Shown here one piece after another: positions 36,703 to 45,261 of a DNA stretch of 63,013 nt; within the stretch, counting starts at the first letter, position 1; the number at the start of each line of letters is the position of its first letter. This DNA comes from Clostridia bacterium (lineage in GTDB: Bacteria > Bacillota > Clostridia > Christensenellales > Aristaeellaceae), in assembly GCA_017532155.1 (NCBI GenBank), contig JAFXJP010000004.1, positions 1-63,013 on the forward strand, written 5' to 3'. The position numbers and the translations under genes were made by a program. The notes under the pieces were generated by a model. That model did not search any database. It saw nothing but the letters and a program-made list of their open reading frames with translations, and had not been told where the DNA came from.

Positions 36703-36732
36703 GTTTTCTCCTTTTGGTAAAAATTGGTATTC

Positions 36733-36749
36733 AATCGAAAATTTCGATT
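36733..36749. repeat. Inverted repeat in the rbgA leader (possible operator)
   Basis: AATCGAAA and TTTCGATT flank one central A, located about 10-25 bp after the predicted -10 of the rbgA promoter. That position suits a repressor site or a small RNA hairpin. Confidence 0.45.
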
Positions 36750-36757
36750 CTTCTTAA

Positions 36758-36786
36758 GTAATATCACGCCTGCAGATAAAAATCAA
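36758..36786 (-). promoter_or_regulatory. Sigma-A promoter of the rbgA operon
   Basis: On the minus strand TTGATT (36781-36786), 17 bp, TATTAC (36758-36763). Confidence 0.65.
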
Positions 36787-36832
36787 GCATTTTCTTATAT
36801 AATGTAGGAAAATTTAAAATGTTTACAAATGA

Positions 36833-36862
36833 AAAGACCGTTTGCATGTTCACAAACGGTCT
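36833..36862 (-). terminator. Intrinsic terminator after the CofE-like gene
   Basis: On the minus strand a 10-bp stem, AGACCGTTTG / CAAACGGTCT with an 8-base loop, is followed by TTTTC, just past the stop at 36877. Confidence 0.85.
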
Positions 36863-36876
36863 GACAGATGTATCGA

Positions 36877-38061
36877 TCAGTCTTCGGAAGCGAAGTTGGT
36901 GAAGTAACCCTGTACCAGCACAACCGGAGTGCCGCGGTCGCCGCTGCCGCTGGTCAGGTCGCACAGGCTGCCCAGCAGATCGGTAAAGCGGCGGGGCGTC
37001 GTGCCCTGAGAGGCCATGTTGCCCTTCAGATCGCTGTCCTTCTCGCGGATCTTTTCCTTCATCGCCTTGGCCAGCTCCTCGCCGGTCAGGTTCTTAAGAT
37101 CATTGTCGGCAAAGTACTTCATCTTCAGCTCATTGGGCGTACCCTGCAAGCCAGAGGTGTAAGCAGGAGAAACAACCGGGTCAGCCAGCTCCCAGATGCC
37201 GCCAACGGGATCCTTGAAGCAGCCGTCGCCGTATATCATGACTTCCATGTGCTTGCCGGTTGCCTTGAGAAGAGAAGCCTGCAGCGCTTCTACAAACTTA
37301 TCACATTCGCGCGGGAAGAGCTTTACCTTTTCTTCCGTCGCCTTGTTGCTGCCCAGAATGCCGTAATCAGGGTTAAAACCGCTGCCGTCCACAGAACTGG
37401 TCATGATATCATCCATTCCCAGCACCGTAGCACCCTTGGCGCGCAGCAGACGCTTGGAGCGCGCGCGGGTGTGAATATCGCAGGTGATTACCTTTTTGGT
37501 ATAGTTCAGGATATAGCGGGGATCATTGGCGAACACCACCTGAACATTGGGCGCAAAAGAGCGATAGTATTCAATATAATCCATGCCGGTAAAGGGATGC
37601 ACGGTTTCATTGCCGAATACCTTGCGGAATTCTTCATAGGTAAACTGATCACGATAAGGATCGACATCCTTTTCGTCCATCAGATCCCAGGAGATCAGCG
37701 CATTGCCCACCTCGTCGGAGGGGAAGCTCATCTGGATGATCACGCCTTCAGGCGAAGCCATGCACATGGCGCGCAGCAGAATGCTGAAGCGATTGCGGCT
37801 CAGAATCGGAAACACAATGCCGATCGGGCCTTCGCCCAGCTTATTGCGGATATCCTTGGCAATCTGTTCGCAGGTCGCATAATTGCCCTGCGTGCGGCCA
37901 ACAACTGCCTCAGTCACAGCAACAATATCACGATCATGCAGAGCAAAACCTTCATTAGCGGCCGCGTTGCACACGCTTTCGGTAACCGCTTTCACCAGGT
38001 CATCACCCTGCTGGAAGACAGGAGTAACAATACCGCGGGAAGTAATGCCGGTAGTACGCAT
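36877..38061 (-). CDS. Coenzyme F420-0:L-glutamate ligase-like (CofE family) protein
   Basis: This 394-residue protein starts after AAGGAGG. The N-terminal half (VTEAVVGRTQGN, IGIVFPILSRNRFSILLRAM) resembles the F420_ligase/CofE fold, which adds glutamate to F420-0 in methanogens and actinobacteria. Many Clostridia without known F420 biosynthesis carry such proteins, so the real substrate is uncertain and another acyl-glutamate ligation is possible. No other F420 genes are in the window. It is single-gene, with a perfect consensus promoter and a terminator, which suggests strong expression. Confidence 0.72.
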   Translation of the reverse strand: MRTTGITSRGIVTPVFQQGDDLVKAVTESVCNAAANEGFALHDRDIVAVTEAVVGRTQGNYATCEQIAKDIRNKLGEGPIGIVFPILSRNRFSILLRAMCMASPEGVIIQMSFPSDEVGNALISWDLMDEKDVDPYRDQFTYEEFRKVFGNETVHPFTGMDYIEYYRSFAPNVQVVFANDPRYILNYTKKVITCDIHTRARSKRLLRAKGATVLGMDDIMTSSVDGSGFNPDYGILGSNKATEEKVKLFPRECDKFVEALQASLLKATGKHMEVMIYGDGCFKDPVGGIWELADPVVSPAYTSGLQGTPNELKMKYFADNDLKNLTGEELAKAMKEKIREKDSDLKGNMASQGTTPRRFTDLLGSLCDLTSGSGDRGTPVVLVQGYFTNFASED

Positions 38062-38069
38062 ATGAAAAT

Positions 38070-38090
38070 GCCTCCTTCATTCACAAGACG
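38070..38090. repeat. Hairpin next to the CofE-like ribosome binding site
   Basis: On the minus strand TTCATTC-(7-nt loop)-GAATGAA sits immediately before GGAGG. A 7-bp stem so close to the Shine-Dalgarno could control translation initiation or protect the 5' end. Confidence 0.4.
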
Positions 38091-38112
38091 AATGAAATGA
38101 TATTACTTCAGT

Positions 38113-38141
38113 ATTATACGCACATCACCCCCTGCTGTCAA
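38113..38141 (-). promoter_or_regulatory. Perfect consensus sigma-A promoter for the CofE-like gene
   Basis: On the minus strand TTGACA (38136-38141), 17 bp, TATAAT (38113-38118): both hexamers and the spacer are exact consensus. Confidence 0.9.
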
Positions 38142-38178
38142 TCAATTTTCTGCAAACTCTCTCATATAAAATTGCCAC

Positions 38179-38207
38179 TTGCATTCATTTTCAATTCGTA
38201 TTATGAT
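38179..38207 (+). promoter_or_regulatory. Sigma-A promoter of the M20 peptidase gene
   Basis: TTGCAT (38179-38184), 17 bp, TATGAT (38202-38207), about 30 bp before the ATG. Confidence 0.75.
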
Positions 38208-38236
38208 AGTAAAAATACATGTTGGGAGTATTATCT

Positions 38237-39382
38237 ATGCAAGCTTATTATGATTATTGTTTTGATCTGCTCTCGCGCATGATTGCCTGCAACACCACCA
38301 ATCCTGACGGCAAAGAAGAAGCGCTATCTCAGCTCCTGTGCGATGAAATGAAAAAAATGGGCATGAAGGCTCAGGTGCAGCCAATCATCCCCCAGCGCGC
38401 TAATGTCATCGGTGAAATAGGCGAAGGTGAAAAGGCGCTGCTGCTCAACGGACATCTGGACGTCGTTCCCGCCGTCGGCGAATGGAGCAGCGATCCGTTT
38501 GTAATGACCGAGCGCGACGGCAAATTCTTCGGTCGCGGCACAGCCGATATGAAGGGCCCTATCGCCGCCATGATGGCCGCCATGAAATGGCATCTTGAAA
38601 ATACCGAAAGGCTGCCCGGGCGCGTTAAAATGGCCTTTGACGCCGATGAAGAGCTTGGCACAATCGGCATTCACAAGCTCCTTGAGGAGGATCATGATCA
38701 GTATCTTGGCGCAGTGATCGGCGAGCCCTCCATGCTGGAGGTATGCGTAACGCATAAAGGCCTGATCCGCATGCGCGTCAATCTGCACGGCAAAGGCGCC
38801 CATGCCAGCACGCCGAAGGCTGGCGTCAACAGCATCGAAAAAGCTGCCGATGCCATCATTGCGCTGCGCGCCGCCAATGAAGAGCTTGGACAGAAGGAGC
38901 ACCCGCTCCTGCCGCGCAGAACACTTACCGTCACCATGATCGAGGGCGGTGAAAAGGAAAACGTCATCCCCTCCTATTGCTCCTTCCTGCTGGATATCCG
39001 TCCCTTCCCGGGCGATACCTATGCCGATATGGAGGCGCTTGTAAACAAGCATCTCCATCCGCTGAAAGAAAAAGATCCTGATTTCAATTACACGCTGACC
39101 AAGGTGATGGACGTCTTCCCGGGCGAGTTGCCGACCGATCACCCCTGGACAAAGAAGGTCGTATCCATCCATAACGCTGCCTTTGGCGGCGATACCAAAG
39201 CCCGCGATTTCGGCGCCACGTGCGAGCAGTGTTTCCTGCTGGCAAAGGGCATTCCCACCGTAATCTGCGGCCCCGGCAGCATGGCGCAGGCGCACATCGT
39301 GGATGAATACATCGATATTGAACAGCTCCGTCAGGGCGTACTGTTCTATAAGCAAGTCATCGCGGATGCTTTCAAAGAATAA
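38237..39382 (+). CDS. M20 family metallopeptidase (ArgE/DapE-like)
   Basis: This protein has 381 residues from ATG 38237 after GGGAG; an upstream ATG has no ribosome site. The di-zinc site is visible in LLNGHLDVVPA (His, Asp), GRGTADMKGPIAAMM (Asp), ADEELG (catalytic Glu) and VIGEPS, with the dimerisation lid GKGAHASTPKAGVNSIEKA in between. Members deacylate or hydrolyse N-acyl amino acids, succinyl-diaminopimelate or dipeptides; the sequence does not fix the substrate. It has its own promoter and terminator. Confidence 0.9.
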   Translation: MQAYYDYCFDLLSRMIACNTTNPDGKEEALSQLLCDEMKKMGMKAQVQPIIPQRANVIGEIGEGEKALLLNGHLDVVPAVGEWSSDPFVMTERDGKFFGRGTADMKGPIAAMMAAMKWHLENTERLPGRVKMAFDADEELGTIGIHKLLEEDHDQYLGAVIGEPSMLEVCVTHKGLIRMRVNLHGKGAHASTPKAGVNSIEKAADAIIALRAANEELGQKEHPLLPRRTLTVTMIEGGEKENVIPSYCSFLLDIRPFPGDTYADMEALVNKHLHPLKEKDPDFNYTLTKVMDVFPGELPTDHPWTKKVVSIHNAAFGGDTKARDFGATCEQCFLLAKGIPTVICGPGSMAQAHIVDEYIDIEQLRQGVLFYKQVIADAFKE

Positions 39383-39397
39383 AACTTATATCACAGC

Positions 39398-39428
39398 AAA
39401 CAGCAGAGTTCCCTGCTGTTTGTTTTTT
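39398..39428 (+). terminator. Intrinsic terminator after the M20 peptidase
   Basis: AAACAGCAG / CTGCTGTTT with a 6-base loop is followed by GTTTTTT. Confidence 0.9.
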
Positions 39429-39437
39429 GTGCCTTCA

Positions 39438-39466
39438 TTGCATACAAACCGTTTCTGTGATATAGT
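39438..39466 (+). promoter_or_regulatory. Sigma-A promoter of the DUF5058/M20/M32 operon
   Basis: TTGCAT (39438-39443), 17 bp, TATAGT (39461-39466), directly after the preceding terminator. Its -35 is identical to that of the upstream M20 gene. Confidence 0.75.
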
Positions 39467-39499
39467 TGAAGCAACATCTTTCAACGAGGTGACTGACGT

Positions 39500-40243
39500 A
39501 TGGAATTCAACATTTCTCAGCTGAATGCTCCCGGATTGTTTCTGATCTGCGGCGCAATCATCCTTGCCGTTATGGCTGTTTGCGTATTGTTTATGGTGCG
39601 CGCCTGGCGTGCCGGCATCGCCATCGGCATGGATCGGAAAAAGCTCAAGCGTACCATCACCGCCAGCGCTACTTTTACGCTAATTCCCAGCATTTCTATT
39701 CTGCTGGGTGTAATCGCCCTGTCCGGCACGCTGGGCACGCCGCTTCCCTGGCTGCGTCTGAGCGTCATCGGCGCGCTGCATTATGAAGCCAGCGTAGCAG
39801 ACATCGCCGCGCGCAACATCGGCATGACAGGCCTGAACGCTACTGAAATGACAGCAACCGCCTATACGACCATCGCGCTGCTGATGACCGTGGGCATCAT
39901 CTGGGGCATGGTATGCATGGTTCTTTTTGGCAAGCGCTACTGCAACCGCCTGCAGCGCCCCAAGGAAAGCGGCAAAAGCGGCGCCGGCTTTGGCGATCTG
40001 GCCATGAAAGCCATGTTTATCGGCCTGATCTCCGCCTATATCGGCAGCTATATCGGCGGCTTTGTTTCTCTGCCGGCGCATGATTACATGCCTCTTATCG
40101 TTATGGCTGTATCCGCCTGCGCCATGGCTGTCTTCCTCTATTTTGTCGAAAAGAAAAAGATCAGCTGGCTGGATAATTTCTCCATGGCCGGCAGCATGCT
40201 CGTTTCGATGGCCGCCGCCGTTGTGGTTGGTCTGATCGTATAA
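39500..40243 (+). CDS. DUF5058-type membrane protein
   Basis: This 247-residue protein has about six predicted membrane helices and no signal peptide. Notable stretches are FTLIPSISILLGVIAL, LPWLRLSVIGALHYEAS and GLISAYIGSYIGG. I place it in the DUF5058 family from memory. Such proteins are coded next to a second membrane protein and M20 peptidases, so a two-subunit transporter for an amino-acid or peptide derivative is the natural guess. It is followed 12 bp later by the partner. Confidence 0.7.
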   Translation: MEFNISQLNAPGLFLICGAIILAVMAVCVLFMVRAWRAGIAIGMDRKKLKRTITASATFTLIPSISILLGVIALSGTLGTPLPWLRLSVIGALHYEASVADIAARNIGMTGLNATEMTATAYTTIALLMTVGIIWGMVCMVLFGKRYCNRLQRPKESGKSGAGFGDLAMKAMFIGLISAYIGSYIGGFVSLPAHDYMPLIVMAVSACAMAVFLYFVEKKKISWLDNFSMAGSMLVSMAAAVVVGLIV

Positions 40244-40255
40244 GGAGGAAGCATC

Positions 40256-40948
40256 ATGGATATGCAGCAAAAGAATACTTATTTTGATACCTATAACAAC
40301 AACACCCACCGAATCGGCCGGATCTGCGTCATACTGATCCTTTTGATTCTGCTGGCCGCCCCCTTTGCCATGGGGCTTGTAGTTGGCGCAGCGCCTGATC
40401 TTAAAGCCTTTGCCATGGGCTTTATGTCCATTGCCGTCATCTACATTCCCAGCTGCATCGTGGAATTTCTCATCTACACGCCCATGCTGGGCGCAGGCGG
40501 CAGCTATCTTGCCTTTATTACCGGCAATCTGATCAACATGAAGATTCCCTGCGCCGTCAATGCCCGTGAAATGACCGGCGCCAAGGTAGGCACGCCTGAA
40601 AACGAAATCATCTCCACACTTTCTATTGCCACCTCCTCGCTTGTTACCACCCTCGTGATCGCCGTTGGCGTATTGCTGATCATCCCGCTGCAGCCTATCC
40701 TTTCCAGCCCGGCATTGCAGCCCGCCTTCAACAATGTCATCGCCGCGCTCTTTGGCGCCATGGCCTATCGTTATTTCCGCGGCGGTATGAAGATTGCCGC
40801 CCTGCCGCTGATTACCATGACGCTGCTCTGCGTGCTGGTTCCCTCCGTTATTTCCAGCGTCAGCTTCCTGATCATCCCCAGCGGCGCCATGGCAATTGGC
40901 ATTGCCTTCCTGATCCATAAAAACCAGCAGAAAAAGGAGCTGAAATAA
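40256..40948 (+). CDS. Membrane protein paired with the DUF5058 protein
   Basis: This 230-residue protein has a hydrophilic N-terminal tail and about six helices. The central TPMLGAGGSYLAFITGNLINMKIPCAV followed by a cytoplasmic stretch TGAKVGTPENEIISTLSIA looks like a conserved functional loop. It starts after AAGGAGG and ends one base before the M20 gene. I know no named function; with the DUF5058 protein it probably forms a transporter whose cargo is handled by the next two peptidases. Confidence 0.65.
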   Translation: MDMQQKNTYFDTYNNNTHRIGRICVILILLILLAAPFAMGLVVGAAPDLKAFAMGFMSIAVIYIPSCIVEFLIYTPMLGAGGSYLAFITGNLINMKIPCAVNAREMTGAKVGTPENEIISTLSIATSSLVTTLVIAVGVLLIIPLQPILSSPALQPAFNNVIAALFGAMAYRYFRGGMKIAALPLITMTLLCVLVPSVISSVSFLIIPSGAMAIGIAFLIHKNQQKKELK

Positions 40949-42403
40949 ATGTTAATTCTCTACATTCTGCTTGCATTGATTTCACTCATTCTGTGTCTTC
41001 TGGCTGTTGCCTGCATCCGCACGCTGCTAATGCCAACAAAAAAGGCCTCCTACAAACCGTCGCCCGATCCCAAGCGCGAACAGGAATACGCTCAAAAGCT
41101 CTCGCGCATGGTGCAGATGGAGACCATCTCCTATGCCGATCACTGCGATGTAGAAAAATTCCGCAAGTTCCACGCTCTGCTCCAGGAGCTTTTCCCCCGC
41201 GTATTTGCCCAGCTCGAAAAAATAGATCTGGACGGCAACCTGCTCCTCAAATGGAAAGGCAAGTCCTCCGAAAATCCCATCCTGCTGATGAGCCATATGG
41301 ACGTCGTAGAAGCAAGCGGCACATGGTCGCACGCGTCCTTCTCCGGCGACATCGCCGACGGCAAGGTATGGGGCCGCGGCGCCGGCGATACCAAATGCTC
41401 TGTGATGGCTTTTTATCAGGCCGTTGAGGAGCTGCTGGAACAAGGCTATGAACCCGCTTGCGATATTTACCTTGGCTCCAGCTGCACAGAAGAAGTAGGC
41501 GGCGACGGCGCGCCTAAAATCGTACAATGGTTCAAGGATCACGGCGTGCACCTCGCCATGCTGTCTGATGAGGGCGGCGGCATCATCGAAGAGCCCATCG
41601 GCGGTGTGAAGGGTTGCTATGCCATGATCGGCGTATTTGAAAAGGGCGTGGGCAACCTGCGCTTCGTCGCCCGCAGCCAGGGCGGTCATGCCAGCGCGCC
41701 GAAAAAGAACACGCCCCTGGCACGCATTGGCAAATTTATCGCACATGTTGAGAAGAAATATCCCTTCAAATCCCAGTTCTCGCCCGAAGTGCTTGAAATG
41801 TTCGAGCGTCTCGCGCCCTATGCCGGTTTCGGCATGCGCCTGATCTTTGGCAATCTGTGGCTCTTTAAGCCGCTGCTGCTCAAGCTGATGCCCCTCATTT
41901 CCGCGCAGGGCGCCGCCATGCTGCGCACCACCATCGCCTTTACCATGGCCAAAGGCTCCGACGGCATGAACGTCATCCCGCAGGAAGCCTCCGTGATTGC
42001 CAATCTGCGCTTTATTCCGCATCAGGGCGCCAAGGAGAGCCATCAGATCATTTCTGCCCTTGCTGCCAAATACGGCCTGGAAACGGAAATTATCATGCTT
42101 GGAGAGCCCTCCAAGGCCGTTGACATTCACGCCCCTGCCTTCAAGCTGACGGAAGAAGCCATTGCCGCCTGTTTCCCCGGCGCCGGCTGCTCTCCGTATG
42201 TAGTTACCGGTGCAACAGATGCCCGCTTCTACAGCGACGTATGCGATAACTGCATCCGCTTCAGCCCCGTCATTTTTGGCCCCGAGCAAATGAAGGGCAT
42301 GCACGGCATTGACGAAACCATCGAAACCAACTGTCTCCCCGGAGCTGTCGATTACTATACGTACCTGATCCGCGCGCAGGAAAGACAGCCGCTCAAACAG
42401 TAA
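40949..42403 (+). CDS. Membrane-anchored M20 family peptidase
   Basis: This protein has 484 residues. An N-terminal membrane helix (about 3-25) precedes an M20 catalytic domain with LLMSHMDVVEA (His, Asp), WGRGAGDTKCSVMAF (Asp), SSCTEEVGGDGA (Glu pair) and LSDEGGG. The lid domain holds ARSQGGHASAPKKNTPLARI, and a C-terminal metal ligand is in GMHGIDE. The architecture resembles carboxypeptidase G2 and PM20D1-like enzymes that hydrolyse N-acyl amino acids. The anchor places the domain on one membrane face, and the adjacent transporter pair suggests coupled import and hydrolysis. Confidence 0.86.
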   Translation: MLILYILLALISLILCLLAVACIRTLLMPTKKASYKPSPDPKREQEYAQKLSRMVQMETISYADHCDVEKFRKFHALLQELFPRVFAQLEKIDLDGNLLLKWKGKSSENPILLMSHMDVVEASGTWSHASFSGDIADGKVWGRGAGDTKCSVMAFYQAVEELLEQGYEPACDIYLGSSCTEEVGGDGAPKIVQWFKDHGVHLAMLSDEGGGIIEEPIGGVKGCYAMIGVFEKGVGNLRFVARSQGGHASAPKKNTPLARIGKFIAHVEKKYPFKSQFSPEVLEMFERLAPYAGFGMRLIFGNLWLFKPLLLKLMPLISAQGAAMLRTTIAFTMAKGSDGMNVIPQEASVIANLRFIPHQGAKESHQIISALAAKYGLETEIIMLGEPSKAVDIHAPAFKLTEEAIAACFPGAGCSPYVVTGATDARFYSDVCDNCIRFSPVIFGPEQMKGMHGIDETIETNCLPGAVDYYTYLIRAQERQPLKQ

Positions 42404-42415
42404 AGGAGAACGTAT

Positions 42416-43912
42416 ATGGAATTAAAGCAAGCGCTTCAACAGCTCGACCTTCTCCAGCGAAAGCAAATCGCCTACGGACACGCCATGGGACTGATCAGCT
42501 ACGACGGCAATACCGTCGCCCCCAAAGGCTCTGCTGCCAACCGCGCCGAAACGCTTGGCATTCTGTCTGGTGAAATCTATATGCTCTCCACCAGCGAAGA
42601 GACCATCGCGCTCCTGGACGAATTGCATGCCCGCCGCGAAGAGCTTGATCTCAAGAGCCGCCGCATCGTCGAGGTGATGCATAAGGAGATCGAAAACACC
42701 CGCAAAATCCCAATGGATGAATACATTGCCTATCAAAAGCTCTGCGTGGAAGCAGAGGATATATGGCGCAAGGCAAAAGACGCCAACGACTATCCCCTCT
42801 TTATGCCCTATCTCAAGGATCTGATCGAATACACGCGCCGCATTGCGCATTACACCCATCCCGACCTGCCTGTATATGACGCACTGCTGGATCAGTATGA
42901 AAAGGGCCTGACACGCGAAAAGTGCGATCAGTTCTTCGATACGCTGCGACGCGAACTGGTTCCGCTCATTCACAAGGTTGCTCAGGCAAAACAGGTGGAT
43001 GACAGCTTCCTGACAGGCGTCTTCCCGCTTGACAAGCAGCGTCAGCTGAGCGATTATGTCATGCAGGTCATGGGCATTGACCGCAATCACTGCGGCATCG
43101 GCGAAACCGAGCACCCCTTTACCACCGGCTTTACCAAGTATGATGTGCGCATCACCACGCACTATTATGAAAAAAATTTTGCCTCCTCGCTCTACAGCGT
43201 CATCCACGAAGGCGGCCATGCGCTCTATGATCTGCACCCGGCTGATGATCTGGCTTATACCAATATCGGCGGCGGTGTTTCAATGAGCATTCACGAAAGC
43301 CAGTCGCGCTTCTATGAAAATATCATCGGCAGAAGCCGCGCCTTTGTCTCACTGATCGCTCCCAAGCTGCGCGAGCTGTTCCCAGAAATCAATGACCGCA
43401 CAGATGACGAACTCTACAAGGCCTTCAACAAAGCGCAGCCTTCCCTGATTCGCACCGAATCGGACGAATTGCATTATTGCATGCATATCATGGTGCGCTA
43501 CGAGCTTGAGCAAAAGCTGATGGACGGCACACTGACAGTCGAAGCACTGCCGCAGGAATGGAACCGCCTCTACAAAGAATATCTGGGCGTAGATGTTCCC
43601 AGCGACCGCGAAGGCGTATTGCAGGATACCCACTGGGCAGGCGGCATGTTTGGCTATTTCCCCTCCTACGCACTGGGATCTGCCTACGGCGCACAGATGC
43701 TGAGCGTCATGCAGGAAACAGTGGACGTGCAATCCGTCATCGAAAGCGGCGATCTGACGCCTATCAATTGCTGGCTCGAAGAGCATATCTGGAAGTACGG
43801 CGGCCTGTATGAGCCCGGCACGCTGCTCGAAACGGCGCTTGGCAGGCCCTTTGATCCGATGTATTTCGTCCAGTATCTCAAGCAGAAATTCACAGAAATC
43901 TATCAGCTGTAA
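42416..43912 (+). CDS. M32 family metallocarboxypeptidase (carboxypeptidase Taq type)
   Basis: This 498-residue enzyme has the M32 zinc site VIHEGGHALYD (HExxH) and the downstream glutamate in GGVSMSIHESQSRFYENIIGRS. M32 enzymes trim C-terminal residues from peptides in the cytoplasm. The start follows AAAGGAG and lies 12 bp after the M20 gene. It ends at a strong bidirectional terminator, closing a four-gene peptide-handling operon. Confidence 0.93.
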   Translation: MELKQALQQLDLLQRKQIAYGHAMGLISYDGNTVAPKGSAANRAETLGILSGEIYMLSTSEETIALLDELHARREELDLKSRRIVEVMHKEIENTRKIPMDEYIAYQKLCVEAEDIWRKAKDANDYPLFMPYLKDLIEYTRRIAHYTHPDLPVYDALLDQYEKGLTREKCDQFFDTLRRELVPLIHKVAQAKQVDDSFLTGVFPLDKQRQLSDYVMQVMGIDRNHCGIGETEHPFTTGFTKYDVRITTHYYEKNFASSLYSVIHEGGHALYDLHPADDLAYTNIGGGVSMSIHESQSRFYENIIGRSRAFVSLIAPKLRELFPEINDRTDDELYKAFNKAQPSLIRTESDELHYCMHIMVRYELEQKLMDGTLTVEALPQEWNRLYKEYLGVDVPSDREGVLQDTHWAGGMFGYFPSYALGSAYGAQMLSVMQETVDVQSVIESGDLTPINCWLEEHIWKYGGLYEPGTLLETALGRPFDPMYFVQYLKQKFTEIYQL

Positions 43913-43922
43913 CAGCATACAA

Positions 43923-43957
43923 AAAAAGCGCTGAAGCTCATTGCTTCAGCGCTTTTT
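43923..43957. terminator. Bidirectional terminator between M32 and the VanY-like gene
   Basis: AAAAAGCGCTGAAGC and GCTTCAGCGCTTTTT form a 15-bp stem with loop TCATT, giving T-tracts in both directions for the two convergent genes. Confidence 0.95.
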
Positions 43958-43967
43958 ATATGCCGTA

Positions 43968-45134
43968 TTAGTAGCTGATCGACACGACCAGGCCGTTCAT
44001 GTTATCCGTGGATACGCTGTAAGAAGCAGCGCCCTTGGGAATGTTGACCATCGTATCCGCATTACCGCCTTCCATGCGGTAGATTTCATACTTAAGCACG
44101 CCATCCTGATAGACAGCGATGTGCGGATGCTCCATCAGGTATTCCACATACTCTTCCAGGCAGAATCCCAGCGTGTTCATCGCCGCGGCATTGGCTTCGC
44201 CTACATAGCGATACACCTTATGGTTCTTCAGGTTGATACCCGTCTTGTAAGACTTATCAACGGTATCCTCATACGGGAAGCCCTGTACCGGGAAGCGGAA
44301 CACAAGGCCGTACTTCCAGCTGTTGTTATAAATCCACTTGCCCTGCTCGGTTTCATGCAGAGGCGTGTTGCTGAAAGCCTTGTCGCCGCTCTTATAGTTG
44401 TACAGGAACACCGAAAAGCCCGTCTGATAGTCGCTGGAGCCGGGATAAGCCGTTTCCGTTCTGGCCTTCTCAGTCAGCGTATCGCCGCTGTAGCGATCAG
44501 AAAACTTTTCAATCGAAGCATTCCACAGCTCGGTCTGCTCTTCCATCGTACGATAGCCATACTGAATAATGATATTATCCATGTCCAGGCCCTGTGCGCG
44601 CGCATCAGAATACATCTTCATCAACGCTTCAATGGCAGACACCTGCAAAGAAACGGCAGCGTCATGCGTGGGCAGCTTTTCCGTCTTGTCAGCATCCTCG
44701 CTGCGGCTGTACTGGTTGGCACTGACCATGTATTCATCCAGCAGATCAGCAGGCATCAAGTGCCAGCGGTTCACCACCATCAGGCCGCCTTCCAGCATTT
44801 CACGGCGGGTAACAGAAACTTCCTTGCCGCGGTTGACCGCATAAGCGCTCAGATCAACAACATCCCAGCCCGTCGCCTTCGCTTCCGGCCACTGCTTATT
44901 TTCATTCGCCAGCGCAGCCTCTTCCTCCTGGCGCTTTACTTCCGCAACAGCATCGTTATATTCCTGAGTCAGCTGAGCATTGGTATCAGCAACCGCCTGG
45001 GCATGCTCCTGCGCACGCTGCTCCAGCGCATTCCTGGTCATCAGATAACCCGCGCAGCACAATACAGCAAGCACCAGCAGCACCAGCATCCAGGCAATCA
45101 GGGAACGATAAGCATTCTTTTTCGTCTTGGCCAT
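43968..45134 (-). CDS. VanY-like M15 peptidase-fold protein lacking the zinc ligands
   Basis: This 388-residue protein has an N-terminal membrane anchor (about 12-32), a coiled-coil-like stalk (35-80) and a domain aligning with D-Ala-D-Ala carboxypeptidase VanY/LdcB (IIQYGYRTMEEQTELWN, YPGSSDYQTGFSVF, WKYGLVFRFP, YRYVG). The family's SxHxxGxAxD motif is S234-D-Y236-QTG-FSV-F243, so His is Tyr and Asp is Phe. The EPWH-RYVG motif reads N304-H-K-V307-Y-RYVG, so catalytic Glu and zinc His are gone. It is probably a non-catalytic cell-wall binding or regulatory protein outside the membrane. It has a strong promoter. Confidence 0.85.
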   Translation of the reverse strand: MAKTKKNAYRSLIAWMLVLLVLAVLCCAGYLMTRNALEQRAQEHAQAVADTNAQLTQEYNDAVAEVKRQEEEAALANENKQWPEAKATGWDVVDLSAYAVNRGKEVSVTRREMLEGGLMVVNRWHLMPADLLDEYMVSANQYSRSEDADKTEKLPTHDAAVSLQVSAIEALMKMYSDARAQGLDMDNIIIQYGYRTMEEQTELWNASIEKFSDRYSGDTLTEKARTETAYPGSSDYQTGFSVFLYNYKSGDKAFSNTPLHETEQGKWIYNNSWKYGLVFRFPVQGFPYEDTVDKSYKTGINLKNHKVYRYVGEANAAAMNTLGFCLEEYVEYLMEHPHIAVYQDGVLKYEIYRMEGGNADTMVNIPKGAASYSVSTDNMNGLVVSISY

Positions 45135-45194
45135 AAAAAGTCACCTTTCCATCCGCAGGGCGGACAAGCGTGAATTATAAACAAATCCATCTTT

Positions 45195-45223
45195 TTTATA
45201 TCAAATTTATTACAAAATGTCAA
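45195..45223 (-). promoter_or_regulatory. Sigma-A promoter of the VanY-like gene
   Basis: On the minus strand TTGACA (45218-45223), 17 bp, TATAAA (45195-45200). Confidence 0.85.
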
Positions 45224-45261
45224 CAGGAAAGAGACTTTTTCTGCCAATTCTCCTGTATTTG

